DNA of 36,983 bases from Promethearchaeota archaeon (GTDB taxonomy: Archaea; Asgardarchaeota; Lokiarchaeia; Sigyniarchaeales; SOKP01). Positions 18,000 to 26,774 of the stretch are shown piece by piece (the stretch's first letter is position 1; each line of letters begins with the position of its first letter). Under the pieces are notes generated by a model. That model searched no databases. It had not been told where the DNA came from and saw only the letters and a program-made list of their open reading frames with translations. The DNA lies in contig SOKP01000024.1 in the NCBI GenBank assembly GCA_004375715.1, positions 1 through 36,983 of the forward strand, read 5' to 3'. The translations under genes and the position numbers were made by a program.

Positions 18000-19435
18000 T
18001 GGATGCTAATGAGCTTTTAATATTTAATAAGGGGAATGAGCTTGTTCATCAAAATTTCATACCAAAATTAGATATTAAATCTGAAAAGATTGAAGAGATA
18101 TTACCCAAAAATCTTATTAGGGACGAACTACGAATTCCTGATGTCTCTGAAGTGGAAATCGTGCGCCATTATATAAAATTAAGTAAAATTAATTATGGCG
18201 TGGATTCTGGAATTTATCCACTAGGTTCATGCACTATGAAATATAACCCAAAAATCAATGAAATCGTAGCAAGAATGACTAGTTTCTCAAAAGTACACCC
18301 CCTTCAAGATGAGAATGAAGGCGCTTTAGAAATTTTGTATGAAATTTCACAAATGTTAGGAGAAATTACTGGAATGGATGGTTTTACGTTACAACCAGCG
18401 GCTGGAGCGCATGGAGAATTGGTAGGACTATTAATTATAAAAAAATTTTTTGAAACTAGAGGTATTGTAAAAAATAAAATAATTATTCCTGATTCAGCCC
18501 ACGGTACTAATCCTGCATCTGCAAAAATGGCTGGATTTTCGATAATTGAATTACAATCAAATAAATATGGCGAAGTTCCTCTGGATCACCTCGAATACGC
18601 GTTGGAGCAAGGAGATGTAGCGGGAATTATGCTTACGAATCCAAATACTCTAGGTGTTTTTGATAGGCAAATTAAAGACATAACAAGGATCGTCCATGAA
18701 CATGGTGGGTTGTGTTATTACGATGGGGCAAATTTGAATCCTATGTTAGGGATTTGTCGCCCTAAAGACATGGGATTTGACATTGTTCATTTGAACTTGC
18801 ATAAAACTTTTTCTACACCTCATGGGGGTGGTGGACCTGGTTCTGGACCAGTGGGAGTTACTAACGAATTAATTCCGTTTCTTCCTATACCTTGTATTTT
18901 ATCAACGGATAAAGGTCTAGTCTGTGATTATGAAAACCACGAATCAATAGGGAGAATTAAAGCTTTTTGGGGTAATTTTAGCATAATTTTAAGGGCTTAT
19001 GTTTATATTCTTTCTCTAGGTGGTAATGGATTAAAACGAGTTGGACAAATTGCAGTATTAAATGCTAATTATCTAAAAACTCTACTTAAGAAAAAATATC
19101 ATCTTCCATACGATAGGATTTGTCAACACGAATTTGTTCTATCTGATAAGTACTTACCAAATGATATCACTACTGAAGACATAGCAAAACGTATACTGGA
19201 TTATGGTTTTTATGCTCCAACAATTTATTTTCCACTAGTTGTAAATGGAGCTCTAATGGTTGAACCAACAGAAACAGAATCTAAAGACTCTTTAGACAAA
19301 TTTGTTGAAGTTATGAACCAAATTCGCGACGAAGCGCTAAATGAGCCCGAAAAACTAAAAAAAGCGCCATTAAATACACCTGTTGGACGCCTTGACGCAG
19401 TAAACGCTGCCAGAAAGCCGATATTACACGATTAA
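17999..19435 (+). CDS. gcvPB: Glycine dehydrogenase (decarboxylating) subunit 2
   Basis: The beta subunit of the split P protein; it carries the PLP lysine in HLNLHKTFSTPHGGGG. Other family blocks are YPLGSCTMKYNPKINE, TLQPAAGAHGELVGLLI, IPDSAHGTNPASAKMAGF and TNPNTLGVFDRQI, with the C-terminal LMVEPTETESKDSLDKF. At 478 residues it has the family length. It overlaps gcvPA by one base at TAATG, with GAGGAG just upstream. It ends the operon; a T-rich run at 19503-19510 follows and may help termination. The dihydrolipoamide dehydrogenase (L protein) must be encoded elsewhere. Confidence 0.97.
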   Translation: MDANELLIFNKGNELVHQNFIPKLDIKSEKIEEILPKNLIRDELRIPDVSEVEIVRHYIKLSKINYGVDSGIYPLGSCTMKYNPKINEIVARMTSFSKVHPLQDENEGALEILYEISQMLGEITGMDGFTLQPAAGAHGELVGLLIIKKFFETRGIVKNKIIIPDSAHGTNPASAKMAGFSIIELQSNKYGEVPLDHLEYALEQGDVAGIMLTNPNTLGVFDRQIKDITRIVHEHGGLCYYDGANLNPMLGICRPKDMGFDIVHLNLHKTFSTPHGGGGPGSGPVGVTNELIPFLPIPCILSTDKGLVCDYENHESIGRIKAFWGNFSIILRAYVYILSLGGNGLKRVGQIAVLNANYLKTLLKKKYHLPYDRICQHEFVLSDKYLPNDITTEDIAKRILDYGFYAPTIYFPLVVNGALMVEPTETESKDSLDKFVEVMNQIRDEALNEPEKLKKAPLNTPVGRLDAVNAARKPILHD

Positions 19436-19508
19436 TTACAATTAAAAAGGCATATCGAAAGTAGCAATAATAATTATAAAAAAATATAGGCTAAATGATG
19501 TTGTTTTT

Positions 19509-20372
19509 TTAAATTATTGAGCCTGAAAGAGAATGCTTACATGTGCACTCGTTTTCAAAATCAATTTTAGGTATTGTTAATTCTAACATTTTCATTAAGT
19601 TCACTGAGTTTTTCTTCATAGTATCTAAAATTTCTTCTATACTCACCGCAAGTTTCTTTACGGGCCCTCCACATGTCTCACAATATTCTTTAATTTCTAC
19701 GACTCCACAGTTCTGGCATTCACCTGCCCATACATCTAAATCTGTTACCATGGCTATACAACTGTAAAAAATCTCTTTTTCAGCTGCGAGGACTACTTCA
19801 GGGTAAGTTGTCATTCCTATTATATCTCCTCCCCATTGTCTAAACATTTTAGATTCAGCTCTTGTCGAAAATCGAGGTCCTTCAATACAAACATATGTAC
19901 CACCCTTTTGAATATCTAATCCTTCAATATTTTTTCCAGTTTCGTAAAAGAGATTATTAAGATAGCTACAATATGGGTCCGCTTGGTTAATATGACACAC
20001 TTGTCCACCCTCATAAAAAGTATCTAACCTCTTTTTTGTTCTATCTATATATTGATCTACCATGATAAGTTTACCTTTACCATGCTCCTTTTTTAAAGAT
20101 CCAACAGCTGATGGTGAGATTATTCCTTTAACTCCCAATTCTTTCAATGCCCATATATTAGCTCTAGAATTTACATTGTGTGGAGGTATTGTATGACCTT
20201 CTCCATGTCGTGAAATAAATGCAACTTTTTTACCTTTAAACTCACCTACTTGAATAAAATCAGAAGTGTGACCATAAGGTGTATAAATTTTTAGCTCTTC
20301 AACATTTTCAAGTTCTATATCCGATCCCGTTCCTCCAATTATTCCAATTTCAGCTTTACCTTCAAATTTCAT
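19509..20372 (-). CDS. mtnP: S-methyl-5'-thioadenosine phosphorylase with four-cysteine insert
   Basis: Cleaves methylthioadenosine with phosphate to adenine and methylthioribose 1-phosphate. Typical parts: IGIIGGTGSDI with the phosphate loop, SRHGEGHTIPPHNVNSRANI, SPSAVGSLK, VCIEGPRFSTRAES, and TDLDVW, where the Asp pair favours adenine over hypoxanthine. An insertion at residues 219-234 contains CQNC and CETC (C-x2-C-x8-C-x2-C), just where most members run straight from TD.D.W to the final helix. This looks like a small zinc ribbon. The C terminus has CTC (276-278), similar to the CXC motif known for disulfide stability in Sulfolobus MTAP II. Assignment to MTAP over purine nucleoside phosphorylase is likely but not certain. 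Confidence 0.9.
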   Translation of the reverse strand: MKFEGKAEIGIIGGTGSDIELENVEELKIYTPYGHTSDFIQVGEFKGKKVAFISRHGEGHTIPPHNVNSRANIWALKELGVKGIISPSAVGSLKKEHGKGKLIMVDQYIDRTKKRLDTFYEGGQVCHINQADPYCSYLNNLFYETGKNIEGLDIQKGGTYVCIEGPRFSTRAESKMFRQWGGDIIGMTTYPEVVLAAEKEIFYSCIAMVTDLDVWAGECQNCGVVEIKEYCETCGGPVKKLAVSIEEILDTMKKNSVNLMKMLELTIPKIDFENECTCKHSLSGSII

Positions 20373-20547
20373 AATTTAAATCCTATTTTTTTTGTTTGAT
20401 TTTAATTAAATAAAAAACTTGATATTTTTGGATTGTTTTAACTATGTAAAAAGTTTTTTGATTATTGACTAAAACCCTTTCCATTATGCATATTTAGGAT
20501 TTTTTTATTTTTTATTTATATATTATATATAATTAAATGAAATTTTC

Positions 20548-20551
20548 GGAG
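20548..20551 (+). promoter_or_regulatory. Possible Shine-Dalgarno for the 20560 winged-helix gene
   Basis: GGAG, eight bases before the in-frame ATA at 20560. It lies inside a tiny open frame (ATG 20537, eight codons) whose TAA at 20561-20563 overlaps that ATA. Confidence 0.3.
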
Positions 20552-20559
20552 ATAAATAC

Positions 20560-20934
20560 ATAATAACAAAAATTTTTGAAGACTACACTCAAGTTTCCAA
20601 AAATTTTACTCTATTAGACAGTAAGGATTTAGTAATAAGAGACCCATTAGAGAAATCCGATATTATAAATGGAAATATTGAGAAATATTTAACTTTGATT
20701 TACAATATAACAGAATCTGGCTCTATTACTACTTCTAACGATTTAAAAGATCATTTCAAAATAACTAGAAACGCTGTAATGTCTGTTTTTAAAAGAAATT
20801 CTATTCTCCGGAAATATATAGATATTTTAGCTGGAAAACCCCCGACTAATCCTACAAAATTTATTTTAACGGAAGAAGGAAATAAAGTGCTATCCTTAAT
20901 CTTTCATTTTAGAAATCACTATACAAAGCTATAG
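20560..20934 (+). CDS. Winged-helix-like protein, start uncertain (ATA or frameshift)
   Basis: The last 80 residues look like a winged helix-turn-helix: LIYNITESGSITTSNDLKDH, then the helix TRNAVMSVFKRNS and a wing before KFILTEEGNKVLSLI. The first TTG (20695) would give only 79 residues, yet the same frame is open upstream to a TAA at 20530 and codes for protein-like sequence (KIFEDYTQVSKNFTLLDSKD). No in-frame ATG, GTG or TTG occurs in that stretch. ATA at 20560 has GGAG eight bases ahead. Alternatively one base is missing in the T4 run at 20543-20546: restoring it would join ATG 20537 to this frame (MKFFGDKYIITKIFEDY). It may be a DNA-binding regulator; the target is unknown. Confidence 0.6.
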   Translation: MITKIFEDYTQVSKNFTLLDSKDLVIRDPLEKSDIINGNIEKYLTLIYNITESGSITTSNDLKDHFKITRNAVMSVFKRNSILRKYIDILAGKPPTNPTKFILTEEGNKVLSLIFHFRNHYTKL

Positions 20935-21051
20935 TAAAAAAATGAGAAGTGCTTATCTATGATATAATTTCCTAATCAAAAAATTATTATTCTTTTTTAG
21001 TTTACTCTATTCAATAGAAAAAAATACTTTATTATTGAAAATGAGTTAATA

Positions 21052-22356
21052 ATGGTACTTATAAAATTCCTTGGTGCGTGTAGAGAAGTTGGACGCTCAG
21101 CAATATTAATCGAATCAAAAAGTGGAGCACAATGCATCTTAGATTACGGGATTAGATTTAAAGGGGAAGAACGGTTACCACTTAAAGGGGATATTCATAA
21201 TCTTAAAGCAATTGCTCTTTCTCATTGTCATGTTGACCATTCTGGAGGATTGCCATTTTTATTTAAAGATAGCGACATCCCATTTTTCACCAATCCGTTA
21301 ACACTAAGAATTTCAGAAATCTTACTTCAAGATATGATTAAAATTTCTAATTATCCATACCCTTTCGGATACAGAGAGCTTAAAAAAATTAGAAAAAACG
21401 CTTTATTTTTAAAAAATGGAGTGCGCCAAAAAATAGATCATGAGTTTTATCTTACATTTTTCAGTGCAGGACATATCCCAGGTTCTGTTTCTATTTTAGT
21501 TGAAGTCGATCAGAAGAAAATACTCTATACCGGCGACATCAACAACCAAGAAACAAACCTAATTTCTCCAGCTAACCCTCACGAATTACCCGAGATAGAT
21601 GCGTTAATTACAGAATCCACATATTCTGATAGAGATCATCCCTTAAGAGAAGAACTCGAAAAAAGATTTATTGAAGACACTGTAAACACCATTGAGAACG
21701 GTGGAAGTGTTTTAATTCCTGCTTTTGGGGTTGCTCGATCGCAAGAAATTTTGCTTGTTTTAGAAAAGTACAATTATAGAAACGATATTTACATCGATGG
21801 GTTAGCTAGGAAAATTTTAACAGAATATTCTCATTTTCCTGAATCATTCCGGGATTTTACTCGCTTTAAGTCAGCCGCGAAAAAGGCTCAATTCGTTTCT
21901 AAGGAAAAGAGAAAGAAAATTGGAGGAAAGTCGCGATCTTTGATTATATCTCCGTCAGGTATGTTAAAGGGTGGAGCTGCTATAGATTATATCCCTACTT
22001 TTTTAAACGATCCTAACTCTGCTGTATTTTTAGTTGGGTATCAAGTAGAGGGGACACCTGGAAGAAAATTAGTTGATGAAAAAATTTTTGAGTTTAAAGA
22101 GAAAGGCAGAAGAACATACCAATCACGAGATATGTTAATCAAAGCAAAGTGTAAAATAGAATACTTTGACTTTTCAAGTCACGCAGATAAAGTCCACCTA
22201 AACAATTATATTAATGAAATCAAATTTCGCAACAACTCAAATTTTATTTTTTGTGTTCACGGAGATGAGAAATCAACGACTTCCTTTGCTCACAATTTAT
22301 CAAAAAAAAATTATAATTCTGTAGCACCAGAGATAGGAGAAAGTTATATATTATAG
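21052..22356 (+). CDS. Beta-CASP metallo-beta-lactamase RNase, aCPSF2-like
   Basis: A 434-residue protein of the MBL fold with a beta-CASP domain, without N-terminal KH domains, so nearest to archaeal aCPSF2 rather than aCPSF1. Catalytic motifs: SHCHVDHSGG (residues 57-66; HxHxDH), SAGHIPGS (motif 3 His), YTGDIN (Asp), and the beta-CASP blocks ITESTYSDRDHP, PAFGVARSQE, SPSGMLKGG, FSSHADK and FCVHGDE. It should bind two zinc ions and cut or trim RNA. It starts FLGACREVGRS, as aCPSF2 proteins do. Its convergent neighbour, a RecJ-like DHH protein, ends 24 nt away. An AT-rich box about 27 nt before the ATG fits a leaderless message. Confidence 0.93.
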   Translation: MVLIKFLGACREVGRSAILIESKSGAQCILDYGIRFKGEERLPLKGDIHNLKAIALSHCHVDHSGGLPFLFKDSDIPFFTNPLTLRISEILLQDMIKISNYPYPFGYRELKKIRKNALFLKNGVRQKIDHEFYLTFFSAGHIPGSVSILVEVDQKKILYTGDINNQETNLISPANPHELPEIDALITESTYSDRDHPLREELEKRFIEDTVNTIENGGSVLIPAFGVARSQEILLVLEKYNYRNDIYIDGLARKILTEYSHFPESFRDFTRFKSAAKKAQFVSKEKRKKIGGKSRSLIISPSGMLKGGAAIDYIPTFLNDPNSAVFLVGYQVEGTPGRKLVDEKIFEFKEKGRRTYQSRDMLIKAKCKIEYFDFSSHADKVHLNNYINEIKFRNNSNFIFCVHGDEKSTTSFAHNLSKKNYNSVAPEIGESYIL

Positions 22357-22380
22357 AGAGCAATTTTGTAAGTTAAACTC

Positions 22381-23898
22381 CTACTTCTTTTGCAATTGTT
22401 TTTCAATTACTCTGTCACAATTTTCTAAAAAAACATCGATTTTGTTTATTGGTACTTTCGTACCTGCCGCTGGAGGATGTCCACCGCCCAGAGCTTCTAA
22501 ATTTGAAAGTTCTAAGGCTTCTCTGATTGCTTCTGAAAGATTTACGCCCTTTTCTACAATATCCTTGTGAGCTCTCCCCGATATTTTGAACACTTCCTCG
22601 TCCTTTCTTTTTGCGCACCCAAAAATTGGTTTATTTATGTCAATGATCCCACTTTTACTAAATATTAACATGGAAGCGATAGTACCTACAATGTTTTCAA
22701 AGATAACATTTTCGCCAAAAAAATATTGGATATTGTTTTTGTATTGGATTTTATTCTCATCCTTTAACCACGATAACGCTTGACCTAAGGATTTCTTATA
22801 ATTTAACAGGTGATCCTTCGCTTTATTATAAGCAATTCTTCTATCACCCATTGCTATAGCAATTCCTAAAGATGCGTTATCGCTCCTTCCACATGAATTC
22901 AATAGATACGCAAAATCATTCAAATCATGCAATTGCGATCCCACAATTTCGTTCTTTATTATATATCTTTTTATGATAAGCTTTTCTATAATGACAGAAG
23001 GCTCTATATTTAACTTAAGAGACATATACTCTATAATTGCAGATGAAACTTTTTGTTTTTCTTCTTGATTAAGGTCGTTCAGGGTTTTTATATCTCCTTC
23101 CGAATTTTCCATTAAAATACCTAACGATTTTAAAAATTTTAACATTTTACTTGTATTATCACTTAATCCTGGAAGAACAATTTCAGATGAATATGAGATT
23201 GCTTCATTTAAAGGTTTAATCGATGAAAAATTTAAATCGTTGTTCACTTCAACTAAATCTGCGTTTGTGGCATCTTTTAAAATTACAGAATTTAATCCAG
23301 TAAAAGAATTATTAGGACCTCGACTTTGAATATCTCCCGTTGCTCCTACAAGTGCAATAGGAGATAAATCGAAATTTTTCTGATTTAAAGTTTTTACAAA
23401 AAGATAACAAATCCCCGCTCCAGAAATTTCACTACTACCATCAAATTCGTAAAAATAAGGGTTGATGTGCCAAGGTCGTGAATTTGAGTAAATTTCTTTA
23501 ATTTTACCATCGTTTTTATCCGAGATATTTTGAGGTAAATGGTGATCTAATATAATAAAAGGAACATTGTTATCGAAATTATTTAATTTTTCAGTGAGTT
23601 CTAAATATTGACCACTTCCAAAATCAGCAAAAATTAAGAATTTCTTACTATCCTTAGAATTTTCTGCAATTTTTATTATCTCTTCTCTTTCCAACTGCCT
23701 TAAAATTGTAATTTGAAATGGAATCTTTTCTCTGTATAGAGCTTTTCCGAGAATCGCTCCAGCCGATAATCCATCGGCATCAAGATGTGTATAGATATGT
23801 ACGGTTGATTCTAATTTTGGTAAATGGTCTAAAAACCAATTTTTAGTCTTATTAAGATCAGCATTTAATAACTCAAGGTTTGTTGTTCTTTTATTCAT
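22381..23898 (-). CDS. RecJ-like DHH/DHHA1 phosphoesterase
   Basis: A 505-residue DHH-family protein. Motif I is THLDADGLSAG (residues 37-47), motif II includes IFADFGSG, motif III is ILDHHLPQ, and the DHHA1 domain ends with the nucleic-acid-binding GGGHPPAAG. These fit archaeal RecJ-type nucleases, some of which (GAN, HAN) bind the replisome through GINS or Hef. About 130 residues in the middle lack clear similarity, which is normal for the group. The activity could be on ssDNA, RNA or both. It ends 24 nt from aCPSF2 in convergent order and starts 92 nt from mch in divergent order. Confidence 0.9.
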   Translation of the reverse strand: MNKRTTNLELLNADLNKTKNWFLDHLPKLESTVHIYTHLDADGLSAGAILGKALYREKIPFQITILRQLEREEIIKIAENSKDSKKFLIFADFGSGQYLELTEKLNNFDNNVPFIILDHHLPQNISDKNDGKIKEIYSNSRPWHINPYFYEFDGSSEISGAGICYLFVKTLNQKNFDLSPIALVGATGDIQSRGPNNSFTGLNSVILKDATNADLVEVNNDLNFSSIKPLNEAISYSSEIVLPGLSDNTSKMLKFLKSLGILMENSEGDIKTLNDLNQEEKQKVSSAIIEYMSLKLNIEPSVIIEKLIIKRYIIKNEIVGSQLHDLNDFAYLLNSCGRSDNASLGIAIAMGDRRIAYNKAKDHLLNYKKSLGQALSWLKDENKIQYKNNIQYFFGENVIFENIVGTIASMLIFSKSGIIDINKPIFGCAKRKDEEVFKISGRAHKDIVEKGVNLSEAIREALELSNLEALGGGHPPAAGTKVPINKIDVFLENCDRVIEKQLQKK

Positions 23899-23990
23899 TT
23901 TTTATAAAATTTTAAAATAAACTTAATTTAATATATAAAAATAAGATTTTAATAATAAATACTCAATTAAAAAAAACTTAAGTGAAAAAT

Positions 23991-24989
23991 ATGACACACC
24001 ACATTAAAATAAACGAGTTAACTTTAAAACTTGTCAAGAAAATAATAGAGAATAAAGAATATTACAAAACTGAAATAATTCAATATGATAATGGAGCAAC
24101 CGTCTTAGATATGACAAACGCATCGTGGAATGGAGGAAAAATGGTTGGAGAAATTTGTATGGGTGGATTAGGAACGGTCGATTTTACATCCTACAAATTA
24201 GATGAACATTTTATCCCGAGCGTTAATGTTCGCACATCACAACCTATAATATCATGTATGGCGTCACAATTAGCTGGATGGAAAGTAAAATTAAAGAAAG
24301 AAATTGAAAAAGACGGAGAAATTAAAAAAAAAAAAGTTTTTGAATCTTTGGGATCAGGACCAGCTCGAGCAAAAAGTAAAGTCGAGAAATTATTTGATGA
24401 AATTGACTATGAAGATGATTCTGATTGTGCCATTATCGCCTTTGAAACTCCAAAACTACCAACTGAAGAAGTAATGGCTTTGGTAGCCGAAAAGTGCAAA
24501 GTTGGACCTGATAAAACATTTGCACTTTGTGCTCCAACAGCGTGTTTAACTGGTTCGATACAAGTAGCTGCGAGAATCGTCGAAACTGGAATGCATAAAT
24601 TACATGAAATAAAATTTCCTCTTGGTGTTATTAAGGATGGTTTTGGAACAACAACGATTGCCCCAATTGCTAAAGACGATCTTGGAGCCATGGGACGAAC
24701 TAACGATTCCATAATTGCTGCGGGTATGACATACTATACTATAGAAGCTGAAAAAGACGAACAAGACGATTTATTTGAATTACTGAAAAAAGCACCTGCT
24801 AATACCTCAAAAAGCTATGGTAAACCATTTTTAGAGACATTTAAAGCAGCTAATTACGATTTCTACGCAATTGATCCTGGTTTATTTGCTCCAGCAACTT
24901 ACACTGTAACAAATATAACAACCGGAAAGACTGTTACTGTTGGTGAAATTAACCACAAATTATTAAAGGAGTCCTATAAATTAAACTAG
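23991..24989 (+). CDS. mch: Methenyl-tetrahydromethanopterin cyclohydrolase
   Basis: Interconverts 5-formyl-H4MPT and methenyl-H4MPT, between the Ftr and Mtd steps. The 332-residue protein is typical: LDMTNASWNGGKMVGEICMG, CMASQLAGWKV, SLGSGPARA, FALCAPTACLTGSIQVAARI, the long motif around FPLGVIKDGFGTTTIAPIAKD, and GRTNDSIIAAGMTYYTI. The open frame reaches GTG 23982, but ATG 23991 has GTGA five bases before it and is preferred. It stands apart from ftr and mtd by about 11 kb, in its own unit, divergent from the DHH gene. Confidence 0.96.
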   Translation: MTHHIKINELTLKLVKKIIENKEYYKTEIIQYDNGATVLDMTNASWNGGKMVGEICMGGLGTVDFTSYKLDEHFIPSVNVRTSQPIISCMASQLAGWKVKLKKEIEKDGEIKKKKVFESLGSGPARAKSKVEKLFDEIDYEDDSDCAIIAFETPKLPTEEVMALVAEKCKVGPDKTFALCAPTACLTGSIQVAARIVETGMHKLHEIKFPLGVIKDGFGTTTIAPIAKDDLGAMGRTNDSIIAAGMTYYTIEAEKDEQDDLFELLKKAPANTSKSYGKPFLETFKAANYDFYAIDPGLFAPATYTVTNITTGKTVTVGEINHKLLKESYKLN

Positions 24990-25050
24990 ATGTTGATTTG
25001 TAAATTTCTCTTTTAATTTCTTTTTATATTATTTGCATTCAAACTAAAAT

Positions 25051-26232
25051 TTAAAAATTAGTTAATTCATGTTGATATTTTATTATCTCTGCATCAGAGA
25101 TATCTTTGTCAAATTCTATTTGTTGTGGGACCCCCAAATATGCGCACGCAATTTTAGCAGCAGCAGCAATTTCCGCTTTTTTTAATGTTAATGAATATTC
25201 ATCTACTGATTGCACTGGATCCTCATAATTTGCTCGACGAATGTTACTTCTATTTTGAAAAGATTCCTCGTAATTCATTCCACCATAATTTTTTTTTTCT
25301 TTTAGCTGAAATGACCTCTCAGATTTCATTTTAGATAATAAAGACCCCATTTTGTCAGCAACATTAAAAGGAAGTTCATTATGCAGTATTAATCTTATCA
25401 TGTTGTTGATGTCAAAATAATTTAGAGTATCATATTTAACTCGTAAATAACTTTTTAGATTATCTTGGTTTGCTTGACACTCGATTTCAGTCCAATCATG
25501 AATTGCTAGTCTTCTTCTTAAAAAAATCAATTCCCAATCTATTCCGAGCTCTTTTAAAAATTCAAGTAGTTTATTATTGTTAGGTTTTCTTGATTCTATT
25601 ATTATAAATAATTGCAAACCGTAATATTTATGTTCTTCTTGGAGAAAATACCCTCGTTGTTGCATAGACGCGAGAATTTTAATTTTAATAGAATAAATAT
25701 CGTCGGATACATCTCTCTTCTCACACTTTAAGTATATTACATTTCCTTCTTCACTCACATATTCACTATCTAAAAAGCCTAAGATGCTTTCCTTATTTTC
25801 TTGTATAAAATTTTTCAACCCGGATAAAGTTGGTTTAACATCGTATCTTATTAAATCTTTTTCTCTGATTGAAACATAATCAGTATTACTTCCCCCTACA
25901 GCTAATTTAATGGATCGTAGGTTTAACTCTTTTTCTTCTCCAAAAACTATTTTAAACGCATCGATTAGAGGAAATACTTCTTTTTCCAATATGTTAAGAT
26001 TAGCCATCGAACTTTCAAAAGGTTGGGGATTCTCCGTAATTTTGTTTAGTACTGGTGCTTCAGAGGCATCTACTTCAATGTCATAGTCTTTCGCTAAATT
26101 TTTCCGAACGACACAGACCGACCTCCTTTTCTCGTTATACATAGAAAGAGTCGTTGAATTGTTAATCACCGCACGGAATTGTTCAGTGGACTTCTCTTCA
26201 GATCCTTTTGACTTAAGTTTTCTTCTTCCCAT
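25051..26232 (-). CDS. Orphan protein, possibly nucleic-acid or protein-binding, unknown function
   Basis: I do not recognise this 393-residue protein. It starts with a basic stretch (MGRRKLKSKGSEEK), contains a mixed alpha/beta region with LRSIKLAVGGSN and KIKILASMQQRGYFLQEEHKYYGLQLFIII (in parts), and ends in a region with repeated asparagine and tyrosine (NYGGMNYEES) followed by a helical tail (KKAEIAAAAKIACAYLG). No signal or membrane helix. A GTG at 26244 is also open; ATG 26232 is preferred, with no strong ribosome binding site for either. It is cytoplasmic, probably lineage-specific. The neighbours give no hint of its function. Confidence 0.7.
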   Translation of the reverse strand: MGRRKLKSKGSEEKSTEQFRAVINNSTTLSMYNEKRRSVCVVRKNLAKDYDIEVDASEAPVLNKITENPQPFESSMANLNILEKEVFPLIDAFKIVFGEEKELNLRSIKLAVGGSNTDYVSIREKDLIRYDVKPTLSGLKNFIQENKESILGFLDSEYVSEEGNVIYLKCEKRDVSDDIYSIKIKILASMQQRGYFLQEEHKYYGLQLFIIIESRKPNNNKLLEFLKELGIDWELIFLRRRLAIHDWTEIECQANQDNLKSYLRVKYDTLNYFDINNMIRLILHNELPFNVADKMGSLLSKMKSERSFQLKEKKNYGGMNYEESFQNRSNIRRANYEDPVQSVDEYSLTLKKAEIAAAAKIACAYLGVPQQIEFDKDISDAEIIKYQHELTNF

Positions 26233-26519
26233 AAACGCAACCACGAATAATGAGTAATTTATTCTATTTCTGTTAAAGTAAAAAAATAGCAGTCTTATAA
26301 TTTTATGTATATGGATTTATAATAGTCTTTAAGATGGTCTTTTATCTCTATAAATTACTTAATTTCTCTCTATTAAAAATAGTAAAGACCTTTGATTTAC
26401 TATTATATTAAACGCTTCTTAAAACTGAGAACGAAATGATTCTAATCAAAAGATAAAGAGGAGAAAATAGCTCTTAAAGAAAAGGCTCGTTAAAAACTGT
26501 GATTAAATCATGCTAAGTA
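26233..26519. other. AT-rich intergenic stretch, nothing recognised
   Basis: Both frames and both strands hold only short open frames broken by stops. I see no tRNA, no C/D-box pair in a convincing arrangement and no long repeat. It presumably contains the promoter of the 25051-26232 gene and the end of the small gene at 26520-26699. Confidence 0.4.
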
Positions 26520-26699
26520 TTAATCTAGTTCCTCTTCTAAATAATAGCTATCGTCTTTTTTGATATAAATTACGGTAGAGCCGAAATTATTACGAACCGT
26601 ATATTTGTTATCGTCAACTTCTAATAATTCTATTGAATATGGTATTCTTCTGTTTTTTAGAATCTCTTCAACGATTCTTTTTTCTTCTAAAGCATCCAT
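26520..26699 (-). CDS. Small acidic protein, 59 residues
   Basis: An open frame of 59 codons starting ATG at 26699 (MDALEEKRIVEEILKNRR) and ending in YYLEEELD. It has a helical, charged N-terminal half and a beta-type C-terminal half (KYTVRNNFGSTVIYIKK), a composition unlike random AT-rich DNA. It fills the gap between an FMN split-barrel gene (ends 26775) and an orphan (starts 26232), all on the same strand. No ribosome binding site is evident; an AT-rich box upstream fits a leaderless message. Function unknown. Confidence 0.55.
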   Translation of the reverse strand: MDALEEKRIVEEILKNRRIPYSIELLEVDDNKYTVRNNFGSTVIYIKKDDSYYLEEELD

Positions 26700-26774
26700 A
26701 TCTATAATTATCAGACAATTAAAAAAAATTTTTTGATTTTAAAAAATAAAAGATTTTGTACTTTTATTTTAATA

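Noticed and set aside
22415-22618. Second minus-strand frame of 67 codons inside the RecJ-like gene
   Set aside because: Same strand, other frame, across the conserved DHHA1 domain; a basic, low-complexity product typical of a shadow frame.
23982-23990. GTG start for mch
   Set aside because: GTGA here works better as the ribosome binding site for ATG 23991.
24407-24712. Minus-strand open frame of 101 codons
   Set aside because: Antisense to mch and explained by its codon pattern.
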